Assembly (NCBI GenBank): GCA_021792815.1
Contig: JAJYTX010000010.1
Span: 1-19,586, forward strand
Origin: Pseudomonadota bacterium
GTDB taxonomy: Bacteria; Pseudomonadota; Gammaproteobacteria; Steroidobacterales; Steroidobacteraceae
Length of the DNA stretch: 19,586 bases
Reading direction: 5' to 3'
The notes under the pieces: model-generated
Told to the model about the DNA's origin: nothing
The model's database searches: none
The model's input: the letters and a program-made list of their open reading frames with translations, nothing else
Part shown: one piece after another, positions 1-7,424 of the stretch
Layout of the letters: each line of letters opens with the position of its first letter
Position numbering within the stretch: position 1 is the first letter of the stretch
Made by a program: the position numbers and the translations under genes

Positions 1-1
1 G

Positions 2-496
2 CCGCAATTCACCCACACGGCCGGATACCAGGCCGGGGTCCTGATCCGCAATGCGCTGTTCCGGCTGCCGGCAAAGGTCGATTACCGTGCGTTGCCGTGG
101 GTGACGTATACCGACCCCGAGCTGGCGCAGGTCGGACTCACCGAACGGCAGGCCCGCGAGCGCTTCGGCCCGGCCGTGCGGGTCGTGGAGGTGGACCTCG
201 CGGACAACGACCGTGCCCGGGCCGGGCGGCAAACGACCGGTCGCATCAAGGTGGTGACCGACAGGCGGGGGACCGTGCTCGGGGCAGGCATTCTCGGCCC
301 GCAGGCCGGGGAACTCATCCCGCTGTGGGGACTCGCCATCACGCGCAGGCTGAGGCTGAGTGCGCTCACGGGAGTCATCTTTCCGTATCCGACGCTCGCA
401 GAGATTTCGAAGGCGGCCGCGAGCGCCTTCTATGCCCCGAAGCTCTTCAGCCCCGGGCCCAGGCGCCTCGTCCGGCTGCTGCGCTCGCTCGCCTGA
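2..496 (+). CDS. Pyridine nucleotide-disulfide oxidoreductase, MerA/lipoamide dehydrogenase-like (C-terminal part, 5' truncated by window)
   Basis: The reading frame is open from base 2 to the TGA at 494-496, so only the C-terminal ~164 residues are present. They form the dimerisation domain of FAD-dependent disulfide oxidoreductases: a stretch reading FTHTAGYQAG, then WVTYTDPELAQVGLTE, which is the family's conserved region. In lipoamide dehydrogenase the C-terminus carries a catalytic His-Pro-Thr...Glu motif. Here the matching segment is FPYPTLAEISKAA, with Tyr where the His would be, as in mercuric reductases. The vicinal cysteine pair at the MerA C-terminus is absent, so mercury reduction is unlikely from what is visible. 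The next gene starts 7 bases downstream, so the two are probably one operon. Cofactor sites and the redox-active cysteines lie outside the window. The family call is firm; the substrate is unknown. Confidence 0.9.
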   Translation, partial: PQFTHTAGYQAGVLIRNALFRLPAKVDYRALPWVTYTDPELAQVGLTERQARERFGPAVRVVEVDLADNDRARAGRQTTGRIKVVTDRRGTVLGAGILGPQAGELIPLWGLAITRRLRLSALTGVIFPYPTLAEISKAAASAFYAPKLFSPGPRRLVRLLRSLA

Positions 497-502
497 TCGG
501 CC

Positions 503-1198
503 ATGGGGTCCGATCCCAGTGCCGGCGTGCCGGATGTTTCGGTCATCATTCCGACGCGCAATGCGGCGCGCCATCTGCCGGTGACGCTGGCGGCATGCCG
601 CGGCGTACGCGAAACCCTCGTCGTCGATGCGGGTTCGGCTGACGGCACCGTTGCGGTCGCGTGCGAAGCGGGGGCGCGGCTCATCGCGTCGGGACCGGGG
701 CGTGGCATCCAACTGCGCGCCGGTGCGGCAGCCGCCGTGGGCGAGTGGCTGCTGTTTCTGCACGCAGACACGGTTCTCAGCCGGGAGTGGCTCGGTGCCG
801 CCCGCGAGTTCATGGCGAGTCCTGCCCATCGGCGCTGCGCCGCGACATTCCGCTTCGGCCTGGATGACGAGAGTCCCGCCGCCCGCCGGCTCGAGCGGCA
901 GGTGGCCTGGCGCGTGCGCCGCCTGGGTCTGGCGTATGGCGACCAGGGACTGCTCATTCATCGTGAGCTGTACGCGGCGCTCGGCGGCTTCCAGCCGTGG
1001 CCGCTGATGGAAGATGTCGATCTCGTGCGCCGCATCGGACGCCATCGGCTGATGGTGCTCGCCCCTGTCGCGATCACTTCGGCCGAGCGGTGGCGCCGCG
1101 ACGGCTGGCGGCGCCGCAGCGCCCGAAATCTCGGTTGCCTCGCGCTGTATTTTCTCGGCGTGCCGCCGCGGCTCATCGCCAGACTCTACGACCGATGA
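503..1198 (+). CDS. TIGR04283-type family 2 glycosyltransferase
   Basis: This 231-residue protein is a cytoplasmic GT-A fold glycosyltransferase. The N-terminus has VSVIIPTRNAARHLPVTL followed by the nucleotide-sugar motif LVVDAGSADGT. HADT near residue 92 stands in the DXD metal position. The later motifs YGDQGLLI and PLMEDVDLVRRI, and a C-terminal NLGCLALYFLGVPP segment, are typical of the TIGR04283 subgroup, whose name links it to arsenosugar synthesis in some bacteria. I see no arsenic genes here, so that role is not supported. The ATG at 503 is 6 bases after the upstream stop, and the length is normal for the family (about 220-240). TIGR04283 proteins often neighbour a MerA-like reductase and a TVP38 protein. 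Both are nearby, but TVP38 is on the opposite strand beyond a TonB receptor gene. Confidence 0.88.
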   Translation: MGSDPSAGVPDVSVIIPTRNAARHLPVTLAACRGVRETLVVDAGSADGTVAVACEAGARLIASGPGRGIQLRAGAAAAVGEWLLFLHADTVLSREWLGAAREFMASPAHRRCAATFRFGLDDESPAARRLERQVAWRVRRLGLAYGDQGLLIHRELYAALGGFQPWPLMEDVDLVRRIGRHRLMVLAPVAITSAERWRRDGWRRRSARNLGCLALYFLGVPPRLIARLYDR

Positions 1199-1240
1199 GC
1201 GCCGGCGCCCGCCACCGTGTGGTTGCCGCGCGCGTCCTGC

Positions 1241-3724
1241 TCAGAAATCATGCCGGTACTGAAGCAGCACCGTCAGGGGGCGCAGCGTCGCGACCTGGGG
1301 AATGACCGTGCCGTTGGCGGTGTACTGCGCGTAGCCGATGTAGCCGATATCGCCGAGATTCGGCCTGGCGTTGCTCGCGTTGCGCACGTTGACCGACAGA
1401 GAGGTCCGGCCGCGCCGAACACCGAAGCGCAGGTTGACCAGCAGGTAGGAAGCGCGCGTCGCGAAAGTGCCGTTGCCGCCGTTGAGCAACGCGCGACTGT
1501 CCCCGGTATAGCTCGCATCCGCTTCGACAAACCCGTCGAATCCGGCGGAGATCGTGCGGGTGTATACGCCGGCGAGGCTGGCCGTCCAGGCGGGCGTTCC
1601 GAGCACGCGCGAACCGGGCGCGACCCCGACGATCGCCAGGGCGCCCGGCTCGGTGATGCGGCTCTGCTCGTAGCTGACTCCGGCCCGCAGCGCCAGAGAC
1701 GGTAGGAGATGACCGTCGAGCTCGATCTCCCCGCCGTTGATCCGTGCCCGCCGGCCATTGATGTCAAATATGGCCTCGCAGGGCAGGGCGACCTGCTGCT
1801 GCGGATTGCGCCAGTCGATGTGAAAGGCGGCCGCGGAAAGCAGCAGGCCGGTCTGCGGGACCTGCGCCTTGCCTCCGAGTTCGTAGCTCCAGAGCGTATC
1901 GGATTTCAGGTGCGTGATGTCATCGATGGGCAGGTTCGGCATCTGGCAGAAGGGCAGATAGGTCTGGGCGGCGCCGGCACGGAAGCCCTCGGACGCCGAT
2001 GCGTAGACCATCGCGCGCGCGTCGATCTGATAGGAGAGCGCGATCTTCGGATCGATGCCGGACTGGCGGCTCGATTCCGGATGGCTCGGCGTGAAGCCGA
2101 AGTTGTTGAAACCGTTGGCGGTGAAGTCCGAGGTCTGGTGGAGCCAGTACTGTCGTGCGCCCAGGGTCAATGTGAGCTGTGCCGCGAGTGGCACATAGAT
2201 CTGCCCGAACAGCGCGGCATCCCGCTGCATCGCCGGGTTGACATCGGTCCAGAGCAGGTCATTCGGCCAGGGGTGCGGGCTCACCACGGCATCATGGACG
2301 GTCGCGGCCACCAGTCCCCGCGCGTACTGCGGCGGAACGGACAGCACCGAGCGGCCGCGTGCATAGAAGGCGCCGACGGTGCCGCTCACGCCGAGCAGCC
2401 GCTTGAACGACACACGCAGCTCCTGCGTGAACTGATTTTCGTAGTTCTCCTGGTCCCACAGAAACGGCTGGGCGGGCAGCGACGTGACGCCGTAGTAATT
2501 CTGCAGGATCTGCTGCGTGCCGTAGGTCGAGTCCTCGATGTCGCGATTGTGGCGGTAGAAGTAGCTGGTGGCGGAGACGAGTCGTACCGTGCCGCGCCGA
2601 TAGTCGATCCCGAGCGACGGCAGCAGCCACGCGTCGGTCGCGCCCGGCTGGATGTCGAAGGCGCGATTGAGGGTGTAGACCGGCTCGAAGGCCGGCAGCG
2701 GCGCGAACGTCGCTGGAAATCCCTTGTCGTGCGTGTCCTGCGCCATGACACGCAGGCGCATTCCGAGGGCCGGAGTGAGCCGCAGGCGGGTCGTAACCGA
2801 CCCGCCGTAGGTGGTCCGGGCGCCCTGATCGCCGACGCGGGTGCGCGCCGCCGGAAGAAAGGGATCGCGGGTCGCCGCGCTCGCCGGCGCCGGATAGGTG
2901 CGGGTCAGGTATCCGGCAGCATGGCTGCCGAAGAGCACGATACGGGTCGCGAGCCGGCCCGGAACGAGCGCGATGTTCTCGATGAGGCTGGCGTCTCCAT
3001 CGGCGCTGCCCCCGCCGGATGTGACACCGGCGTCAGCGGTGTAGCCGAGTTGGTCGCGCCGCAGATCGGGCCGCCGTGTGATGATGCGCACGGTGCCGCC
3101 GAGGGAGCTTTCGCCGAACAGCGTACCCTGCGGTCCTTTGAGCACTTCGATCCGCTTCACGTCGACGATGCGCGGATCAATCGCTTCCGGCAGTGGCGTG
3201 TCGTCGATATAGAATCCCGTCGCACCGGAAGTGCCGAAGAGATTCTGCCCGGTGATGCCCCGGATGGCGACCGTCCGGGCGTTGGAAATTCCGGTCGATC
3301 CGGCGCCGTACGCGAACGACAGGCCGGGCGTCTGGGTCGCATAGCCGTCGAAGGACCGGATGTCGAGCGAGGCAAGCGTCCGGGCTGAGAACACCGTGAT
3401 GCTCTCCGGGACTCTGGCCAGGGACTGTCGCCGCCCCTGCGCCGTCACGATGACGGTGCGCAGCGCCCCTGCGCCCGAAGATGCGTGAGCCGCTGCCGTC
3501 GCAGCCCACGGGCCCGATGCCAGCGCACCGGCCGTCAGGACGCTGAGCAGTCGCAGGCGAGCGTGACGCTCGCGCCGAGAGTGACGGTGGCCCGTTTGCA
3601 GGGTCGCGTGCCGATCCGCGCGGCTGGGCGGCTGACCGGAAGATCCGCGCCGGCAGGCCCGGCCGTCATGGGCGGGCCATGACACGACCACCGGCGTTGC
3701 GGCGGCGACGCCGTCTGCCGCCAT
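1241..3724 (-). CDS. TonB-dependent outer-membrane receptor (first copy)
   Basis: This 827-residue protein is an outer-membrane active-transport channel driven by TonB. After the signal sequence come a plug domain (roughly residues 85-210) with VPESITVFSARTL, VAIRGITGQN and the plug signature VLKGPQGTLFGESSLGGT, then a long beta barrel ending in a C-terminal Phe (YRHDF) as outer-membrane proteins require. The start is uncertain. ATG at 3724-3722 overlaps the stop of the upstream TVP38 gene as TGATG, which favours translational coupling. However, it puts about 56 residues before the hydrophobic signal core (LLSVLTAGALASGPWAAT, then AAAHA). In-frame GTGs lie 11 and 13 codons later; I see no ATG, GTG or TTG near the signal core. 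The ligand cannot be read from sequence. It converges with the glycosyltransferase gene, 42 bases apart. Confidence 0.9.
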   Translation of the reverse strand: MAADGVAAATPVVVSWPAHDGRACRRGSSGQPPSRADRHATLQTGHRHSRRERHARLRLLSVLTAGALASGPWAATAAAHASSGAGALRTVIVTAQGRRQSLARVPESITVFSARTLASLDIRSFDGYATQTPGLSFAYGAGSTGISNARTVAIRGITGQNLFGTSGATGFYIDDTPLPEAIDPRIVDVKRIEVLKGPQGTLFGESSLGGTVRIITRRPDLRRDQLGYTADAGVTSGGGSADGDASLIENIALVPGRLATRIVLFGSHAAGYLTRTYPAPASAATRDPFLPAARTRVGDQGARTTYGGSVTTRLRLTPALGMRLRVMAQDTHDKGFPATFAPLPAFEPVYTLNRAFDIQPGATDAWLLPSLGIDYRRGTVRLVSATSYFYRHNRDIEDSTYGTQQILQNYYGVTSLPAQPFLWDQENYENQFTQELRVSFKRLLGVSGTVGAFYARGRSVLSVPPQYARGLVAATVHDAVVSPHPWPNDLLWTDVNPAMQRDAALFGQIYVPLAAQLTLTLGARQYWLHQTSDFTANGFNNFGFTPSHPESSRQSGIDPKIALSYQIDARAMVYASASEGFRAGAAQTYLPFCQMPNLPIDDITHLKSDTLWSYELGGKAQVPQTGLLLSAAAFHIDWRNPQQQVALPCEAIFDINGRRARINGGEIELDGHLLPSLALRAGVSYEQSRITEPGALAIVGVAPGSRVLGTPAWTASLAGVYTRTISAGFDGFVEADASYTGDSRALLNGGNGTFATRASYLLVNLRFGVRRGRTSLSVNVRNASNARPNLGDIGYIGYAQYTANGTVIPQVATLRPLTVLLQYRHDF

Positions 3725-4404
3725 CAGGCGCGCAGCTCGCGCGCAAGCTCGCGCCGGGCGAAGTGCGTCAGCAGCGCCATCACGGCGATGGTGGCCACCA
3801 GGCCCGACCACAACAGAACGGTGCCCTGCCGTCCGACCTGCGCCTGGCCGCGGATCACCTCGGTGAGATTGGCGGCCGCCGTGCCGGCGTACACGTAGAG
3901 CAGGGTGCCCGGCAGCATGCCGATCCAGGAAGCGAGCAGGTAATCGCGCACCCGGACCGTGGTGATGCCGTAGGCATAGTTGAGCAGGCCATACGGGAAG
4001 AGCGGTGAGAGACGGGTGAGGAGCACGACCCAGAAACCATGGCGCGAGATGGCACGATCCAGAGCACGGAATTTCGGCCAGCGCCCGCTGCGCCGTTGAA
4101 TCCAGTCCCTGGCGATGCTCCGGCCAAGGAAGAATGCCGCCGCCGCCCCGAGCATGCTTCCGATCGACACCAGCACCAGCCCGCGGGCCAGCCCGAAGAG
4201 CACGCCCGCCGCGATCGTGAGCAGGGAATCGGGCAACAGCACCACCGCGGCGAAGGCGTAACAGAGCACAAACGGCAGCGATGCGGCCTCGCGCCAGGCC
4301 GCGACCCGGGCGAGCACCGTCCCGAGTCCATACTTCGCCAGCACCGCCGCGGCGGTGGCGCCAAGCAGAACCAGTCCGCCGGCGAGCGCGAGGCGAGCTT
4401 TCAC
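3724..4404 (-). CDS. TVP38/TMEM64 family membrane protein (VTT/DedA-like domain)
   Basis: A 226-residue inner-membrane protein with about six hydrophobic segments. The central VTT domain is clear: FAAVVLLPDSLLTIAAG, then LFGLARGLVLVSIGSMLGAA, and later LLTRLSPLFPYGLLNYAYG followed by SWIGMLPGTLLYVYAG. DedA/VTT-domain proteins are associated with lipid scrambling and membrane homeostasis; the role of this copy is not evident. Translation begins at a GTG (4404-4402), supported by a good Shine-Dalgarno GGAGG (plus-strand cctcc at 4413-4417) spaced 8 bases away. The stop overlaps the start codon of the TonB receptor gene, so the two are almost certainly one transcript. In other genomes TVP38 genes often accompany a MerA-like reductase and a TIGR04283 glycosyltransferase, both found here at 2-1198 on the other strand. 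Confidence 0.9.
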   Translation of the reverse strand: MKARLALAGGLVLLGATAAAVLAKYGLGTVLARVAAWREAASLPFVLCYAFAAVVLLPDSLLTIAAGVLFGLARGLVLVSIGSMLGAAAAFFLGRSIARDWIQRRSGRWPKFRALDRAISRHGFWVVLLTRLSPLFPYGLLNYAYGITTVRVRDYLLASWIGMLPGTLLYVYAGTAAANLTEVIRGQAQVGRQGTVLLWSGLVATIAVMALLTHFARRELARELRA

Positions 4405-4915
4405 CGCGGGCGCCTCCGGACGGAAAGTGCCCGGAACAGGCTCGCGGCCCGCTGGCGGTCAGGGCGGGCGCGCGTCGGCGCGGGCGTGGTGGTGTCCGGT
4501 GCCATTACCGTATGCGGCGGTGCTGCGGGGAGCGGTGTCGCGGCGGCCCCGACGGCGCCTGTTTTGAGGTCACTACGCATGGTCTGCTGTGCCGCGATCC
4601 TGGACTGAGACCGTCTCGGGCGCAAGATGATTGCGGGCACCGCTTCGGGCGCCGTCGACGCCTTCGGCCGCAGTCCGAGGGGGTGCGGGCGCACACTGTT
4701 GCCCCCCGCGAATTCCGGGCTGAGCGGCCGATGCCATCACCGGCGGCCGGTCGGGATCGGGCCGATCAGCGGACCGACGGCCGCGCAGGGTGCCTCAGCC
4801 TGTACGGCGCGCCCGGCATCCGCGCCGCGGCGCTGAGTCGAGCTCGAGACTCGATCGGTCCCGCGCTGCCGTACGGGCGGTCAACCGGACGACCGGTGCG
4901 CAGAATGGATCGCGG
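4405..4915. other. Non-coding stretch, about 510 bases
   Basis: I see no supportable gene between the TVP38 start and the Rid stop. Open frames exist on both strands, the longest intact one on the minus strand about 97 codons, but they are rich in Arg, Pro, Ala and Ser with no domain-like segments, as expected of chance frames in G+C-rich DNA. It should hold the promoter for the TVP38-TonB transcript, but I find no convincing -35/-10 pair. An imperfect GAGTC-N8-GACTC inverted repeat at 4835-4852, downstream of the Rid stop, has no following T-run and is weak as a terminator. Confidence 0.4.
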
Positions 4916-5320
4916 CTAGTCTACCGCCGCGGTTGCCTCGATCTCGATCAGGAACTCCGGCAGGGCAAGTGTGCTCACGCCGATGAACGTGTTGGGCGCC
5001 GGCAGCGTCTTGCCGTAGAACTGCGCGATTTCCCCGAGCACCGGGCCGAGCTTCTCGGGGGTGTGGTCGACCACATAGGTGCGAAGCCTCAGGATATCCG
5101 CCGGCGATGCGCCGGCGGCCGCAAGCACCGTGCGGATGTTGGCGAGGGCCTGGCGGGTCTGCGCGGCGAGATCGCCGGGACCGACCAGCTTGCCGTCCTT
5201 GTCCCAGGCGACCTGCCCGGCGAGGTGCAGCACGGAGCCGCTGCGCTGGCGTGCCGCGTGCGAAAAGCCGTAGCCGACGCTGTCGTAGAGTTCGGGAGGA
5301 TTGAGTTTGTCCGCGCGCAT
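4916..5320 (-). CDS. Rid family protein (RidA/YjgF/UK114-like)
   Basis: This 134-residue cytoplasmic protein has the chorismate-mutase-like Rid fold. Recognisable segments are LHLAGQVAWDKDGKLVGPGDLAAQ, QALANIRTVLAAAGASPADI and the C-terminal FLIEIEA. Classical RidA hydrolyses reactive enamine/imine intermediates such as 2-aminoacrylate, using a conserved Arg in the P-x-R segment to hold the substrate carboxylate. Here that position reads APNTFIGV, with Asn110 or Thr111 in place of Arg, so it belongs to a divergent Rid subgroup and 2-aminoacrylate deamination is doubtful. The ATG at 5320-5318 has a good GGAGAG ribosome-binding site 7 bases upstream (5328-5333). The gene lies 119 bases after the DapA-family gene on the same strand but has its own operator copy at 5402-5420. 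Context suggests it processes an imine made by the neighbouring dehydrogenase (inference). Confidence 0.9.
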   Translation of the reverse strand: MRADKLNPPELYDSVGYGFSHAARQRSGSVLHLAGQVAWDKDGKLVGPGDLAAQTRQALANIRTVLAAAGASPADILRLRTYVVDHTPEKLGPVLGEIAQFYGKTLPAPNTFIGVSTLALPEFLIEIEATAAVD

Positions 5321-5352
5321 CGCTGCACTCTCCGGTAAAGGGTCGTGCCGGC

Positions 5353-5381
5353 ATGCTCACGCCGGGAGCGGTCCGACTCAA
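5353..5381 (-). promoter_or_regulatory. Candidate promoter of the Rid gene
   Basis: On the minus strand, TTGAGT (5381-5376) is followed after 17 bases by GAGCAT (5358-5353). The -35 is fair and the -10 poor, as expected for an activator-dependent promoter. The -35 begins 20 bases after operator A, putting the operator centre at about -64 from the predicted start near 5347. Support comes mainly from this spacing, which repeats at two other promoters. Confidence 0.4.
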
Positions 5382-5401
5382 TGACTCGTGCGCGCCGACT
5401 T

Positions 5402-5420
5402 CGTTGCGTCTGACGCAACG
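5402..5420. promoter_or_regulatory. Operator A, copy 1 of a 19-bp inverted repeat (probable LysR-type regulator site)
   Basis: The sequence CGTTGCGTCTGACGCAACG has perfect 8-bp arms around a 3-bp centre. Its core GTTGC-N7-GCAAC recurs at 6445-6461 and 10420-10436 and contains the T-N11-A motif of LysR-type sites. It lies between the stop of the DapA-family gene and the Rid gene, about 80 bases upstream of the Rid start. No T-run follows on either strand, so it is not a normal terminator. Confidence 0.8.
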
Positions 5421-5439
5421 TAACCCGGGAGCCCAGCCT

Positions 5440-6363
5440 TCAATTCGGGAGCCGGCCGAGACGGCGCAGCGTGTCCCGGACCCGTGCGCGCCCTTCGGGG
5501 TCGAGCTCGAGAATCGGCGGGCGCGGATAGCCACCGGGCAGTCCCTGCGCGTTCAGCGCCTCCTTGAGGATCGCCTGCGCGGAGGCGAACCGGCCGACCA
5601 GCTTCTCGGTGAACCATTCCTTCATGAGCGTCCGGTCGCGCATCCCGCAGCGCAGCGCCGCCTCGAGGTCGCCGCGCCAGAGGTGATTGTAGAAATCCGG
5701 CTGATCGCGGCCGAGAACCGCGCCGGCGCCCATCGTGCCGTCACCGCCGTGGTGGCGCACGAGGGTGGCGCCGAGCTGATCCATGGCAAATCCGAACACC
5801 CGCAGCCGATCCTTGAGCGCAAAGAACGTTTCGATGAAGTGGTCGAATCGGCCGGTGGAGTGTTTGAGGGCGACGACGTTGTCGAGATCGGCGAGCCGTT
5901 CGAGCAGCGTTCGCGACATGTCGACATTGGTTCCCGGCGGCCAGTTGTACACGCAGATCGGCAGCGCGACGTGTCGGGAAACATGACTGTAGAAGGCGAA
6001 GATTTCCTCTTCGGTCGGAACGATATAGGGCGGCGGCGTGAGCAGTATGCCGTCGAACCCGCATTCGTGCGCCATGCGGGCGTATTCGATGGCCTGATCG
6101 GCGCCGTAGGCGTTGCAGCCCGCGATCAGCGTCCGCTTGCCCCGCAGTTGCCGGCCGGCGATGCGCAGCAGCGTCAGACGCTCCGCGCCGGAGAGACTGA
6201 ACCATTCGCCGGTGGTGCCGGCGACCACGATGCCGTGCATGCCTTCGGCGTCGAGCCATTCGAGGAGGCGGTGCAGACCGCGCTCGTCGAGGTCCCGCTC
6301 CCTGGTGAACGGTGTCGTGATGGCCGGAATGTAGCCGCGCCAGTCTACCGAGTTTCTGTCCAT
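5440..6363 (-). CDS. DapA (dihydrodipicolinate synthase) family lyase/deaminase
   Basis: A 307-residue TIM-barrel enzyme of the class I aldolase-type DapA/NanA family, which forms a Schiff base with 2-oxo acids. Family marks are the GTTGEWFSLS loop (residues 49-58), the Tyr of ICVYNWPPGTNVD (Tyr139) and the Schiff-base Lys of VVALKHSTG (Lys167), all present, so it should be active. True DapA usually lies outside such catabolic clusters. In hydroxyproline catabolism a DapA-family enzyme deaminates pyrroline-4-hydroxy-2-carboxylate and works next to a trimeric flavin dehydrogenase, as seen here, so a similar deaminase is the best guess. An aldolase for a 2-oxo acid is the alternative. It is transcribed divergently from lysR with a shared operator between them. 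The ATG at 6363 has only a weak GGAA upstream. Confidence 0.88.
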   Translation of the reverse strand: MDRNSVDWRGYIPAITTPFTRERDLDERGLHRLLEWLDAEGMHGIVVAGTTGEWFSLSGAERLTLLRIAGRQLRGKRTLIAGCNAYGADQAIEYARMAHECGFDGILLTPPPYIVPTEEEIFAFYSHVSRHVALPICVYNWPPGTNVDMSRTLLERLADLDNVVALKHSTGRFDHFIETFFALKDRLRVFGFAMDQLGATLVRHHGGDGTMGAGAVLGRDQPDFYNHLWRGDLEAALRCGMRDRTLMKEWFTEKLVGRFASAQAILKEALNAQGLPGGYPRPPILELDPEGRARVRDTLRRLGRLPN

Positions 6364-6393
6364 TGGCGTTCCGCTTCTCGAATGATCGGCGGC

Positions 6394-6423
6394 ATTCTAG
6401 GCGGCGGCGCCAATTTGTCACAA
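6394..6423 (-). promoter_or_regulatory. Promoter of the DapA-family gene
   Basis: On the minus strand, TTGTGA (6423-6418) and TAGAAT (6399-6394, five of six matches to the -10 consensus) are 18 bases apart. The predicted start is near 6387, giving a ~23-base leader. Operator B ends 20 bases upstream of the -35, so its centre is at about -66. The -35 overlaps the -35 of the divergent lysR promoter, within the small palindrome TTGTCACAA (6415-6423). Confidence 0.6.
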
Positions 6424-6443
6424 TGAGGGGGGCTGAGTATGAT
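6415..6443 (+). promoter_or_regulatory. Promoter of the lysR-dehydrogenase operon
   Basis: TTGTCA (6415-6420) and TATGAT (6438-6443) are exactly 17 bases apart, each matching the sigma-70 consensus at five of six bases. It is the best promoter in the window. Transcription should start at about 6449-6451, inside operator B, so a regulator bound there would block it (autorepression). Confidence 0.7.
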
Positions 6444-6462
6444 CGTTGCATGAAACGCAACA
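6444..6462. promoter_or_regulatory. Operator B, copy 2 of the inverted repeat, between divergent genes
   Basis: The sequence CGTTGCATGAAACGCAACA shares the GTTGC-N7-GCAAC core (6445-6461) with operators A and C. It lies on the predicted transcription start of lysR and at about -66 relative to the predicted start of the DapA-family gene. This is the classical divergent LysR arrangement: one site represses the regulator and activates the target. It also covers an in-frame ATG at 6450. Confidence 0.8.
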
Positions 6463-6479
6463 AAGTGCCCGGTGGCCCC

Positions 6480-7418
6480 ATGTCGAATCTCATCCTCACA
6501 GATGCGAAACTGTGCTACCTGGCCGAGGCGGCGGCGCTCGGCTCGATGCACGCGGCCGGCGAGAAGCTCGACGTTGCGGTCTCCTCGATCAGCCGGCAGA
6601 TCGCCCAGCTCGAGTCGCAACTCGGTCTGCCGCTCATCGAGCGCGGCAGGCGTTCGATCAAGTTGACACAGGCGGGGGAGATGGCGGTGCGGTACTACCG
6701 CGAAAGCGTCACGCAGCGGGAGACGCTGGTGTCGAGCATCCAGGCGTTGCGGGGCTTGCGTGCCGGCCAGGTCGAGCTCGCCGTCGGAGAGGGTTTCGTC
6801 AATGTCCTCTCGGCGCTGCTGCAGAGCTTCGCGGCGAGTCATCCGGGTCTGCGCATGTCGGTCAAGGTGGCCGGCACGCTCGAGGTGATGCGGCAGGTCC
6901 GCGACGACGAGGCGCACATCGGCCTGGCGTTTCACTCCCCGCCGGATCCGAAGCTCAACGTGCGCGCGACTTTCGCCCAGCCCATACGGCTCATCGCACA
7001 CCCGCGGCATCCGCTCTCGAGCAAGCCCTCCGTCACTCTGAGCGAGGTCGTGCAGCACCGGCTGTGCCTGCCCGAATCGAGCTTTCGGATCGGCCAGATG
7101 ATCAATCTCGCCGGTGAGCACGAGCGGGTGTCGCTCGATGCGCACATGAGCACCAATTCGCTGCACCTGCTGCGTGAGATGGCGAAATCGGGCATGTATG
7201 CCACGCTGCTGCCGGAGATCGCCGCCGCCACCGAGCTCGGTCGCGGGGAATTGACGGCCGTACCCATCGACAGTGCCGCGTTGCAGGATACGGCCCTCAC
7301 GGTGATCTGCCGTCTCGGGCGGACACTGCCGTCGGCGCCGGCGGCGTTCCTGCCGGTGCTCGAGGGCGGTCTGCGCGCGTGGCTCAAGAGACCGCGCATG
7401 GCGGGCAGGGAGAAATAG
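6480..7418 (+). CDS. LysR-type transcriptional regulator
   Basis: A 312-residue cytoplasmic DNA-binding regulator. The N-terminal winged helix-turn-helix is clear: TDAKLCYLAEAAALGSMHAA, VAVSSISRQIAQLESQLG, PLIERGRRSIKLTQAG. A linker helix and a two-lobed effector-binding domain (from about residue 90, QVELAVGEGFVNVL) follow. ATG 6480 is chosen because family members have only a few residues before the HTH and because it leaves a ~30-base leader after the predicted transcription start. GGTGG at 6471-6475 is a close ribosome-binding site. ATG 6450 is in frame and would give a leaderless message. The gene is divergent from the DapA-family gene and 6 bases ahead of the dehydrogenase beta gene, so it is probably co-transcribed with the dehydrogenase. 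It is the natural candidate to bind the three GTTGC-N7-GCAAC repeats. Confidence 0.92.
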   Translation: MSNLILTDAKLCYLAEAAALGSMHAAGEKLDVAVSSISRQIAQLESQLGLPLIERGRRSIKLTQAGEMAVRYYRESVTQRETLVSSIQALRGLRAGQVELAVGEGFVNVLSALLQSFAASHPGLRMSVKVAGTLEVMRQVRDDEAHIGLAFHSPPDPKLNVRATFAQPIRLIAHPRHPLSSKPSVTLSEVVQHRLCLPESSFRIGQMINLAGEHERVSLDAHMSTNSLHLLREMAKSGMYATLLPEIAAATELGRGELTAVPIDSAALQDTALTVICRLGRTLPSAPAAFLPVLEGGLRAWLKRPRMAGREK

Positions 7419-7424
7419 TCCGCC

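Noticed and set aside
1472..1490. GTTGC...GCAAC pair inside the first TonB receptor gene
   Set aside because: The arms are 9 bases apart instead of 7, and the site is deep in coding sequence near the receptor's 3' end with no promoter nearby.
4401..4694. Small minus-strand open frame of 97 codons upstream of the TVP38 gene
   Set aside because: No domain, no hydrophobic or repeat pattern, no convincing ribosome-binding site, and it runs over the TVP38 start; composition fits a chance frame.
4835..4852. GAGTC-N8-GACTC inverted repeat downstream of the Rid gene as a terminator
   Set aside because: Only 5-bp arms, a large loop and no T-run; too weak to call.
5402..5420. Operators A and C read as terminators, since each follows a stop codon
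   Set aside because: Neither is followed by a T-run on the relevant strand, and copy B lies between divergent genes where no terminator is needed.
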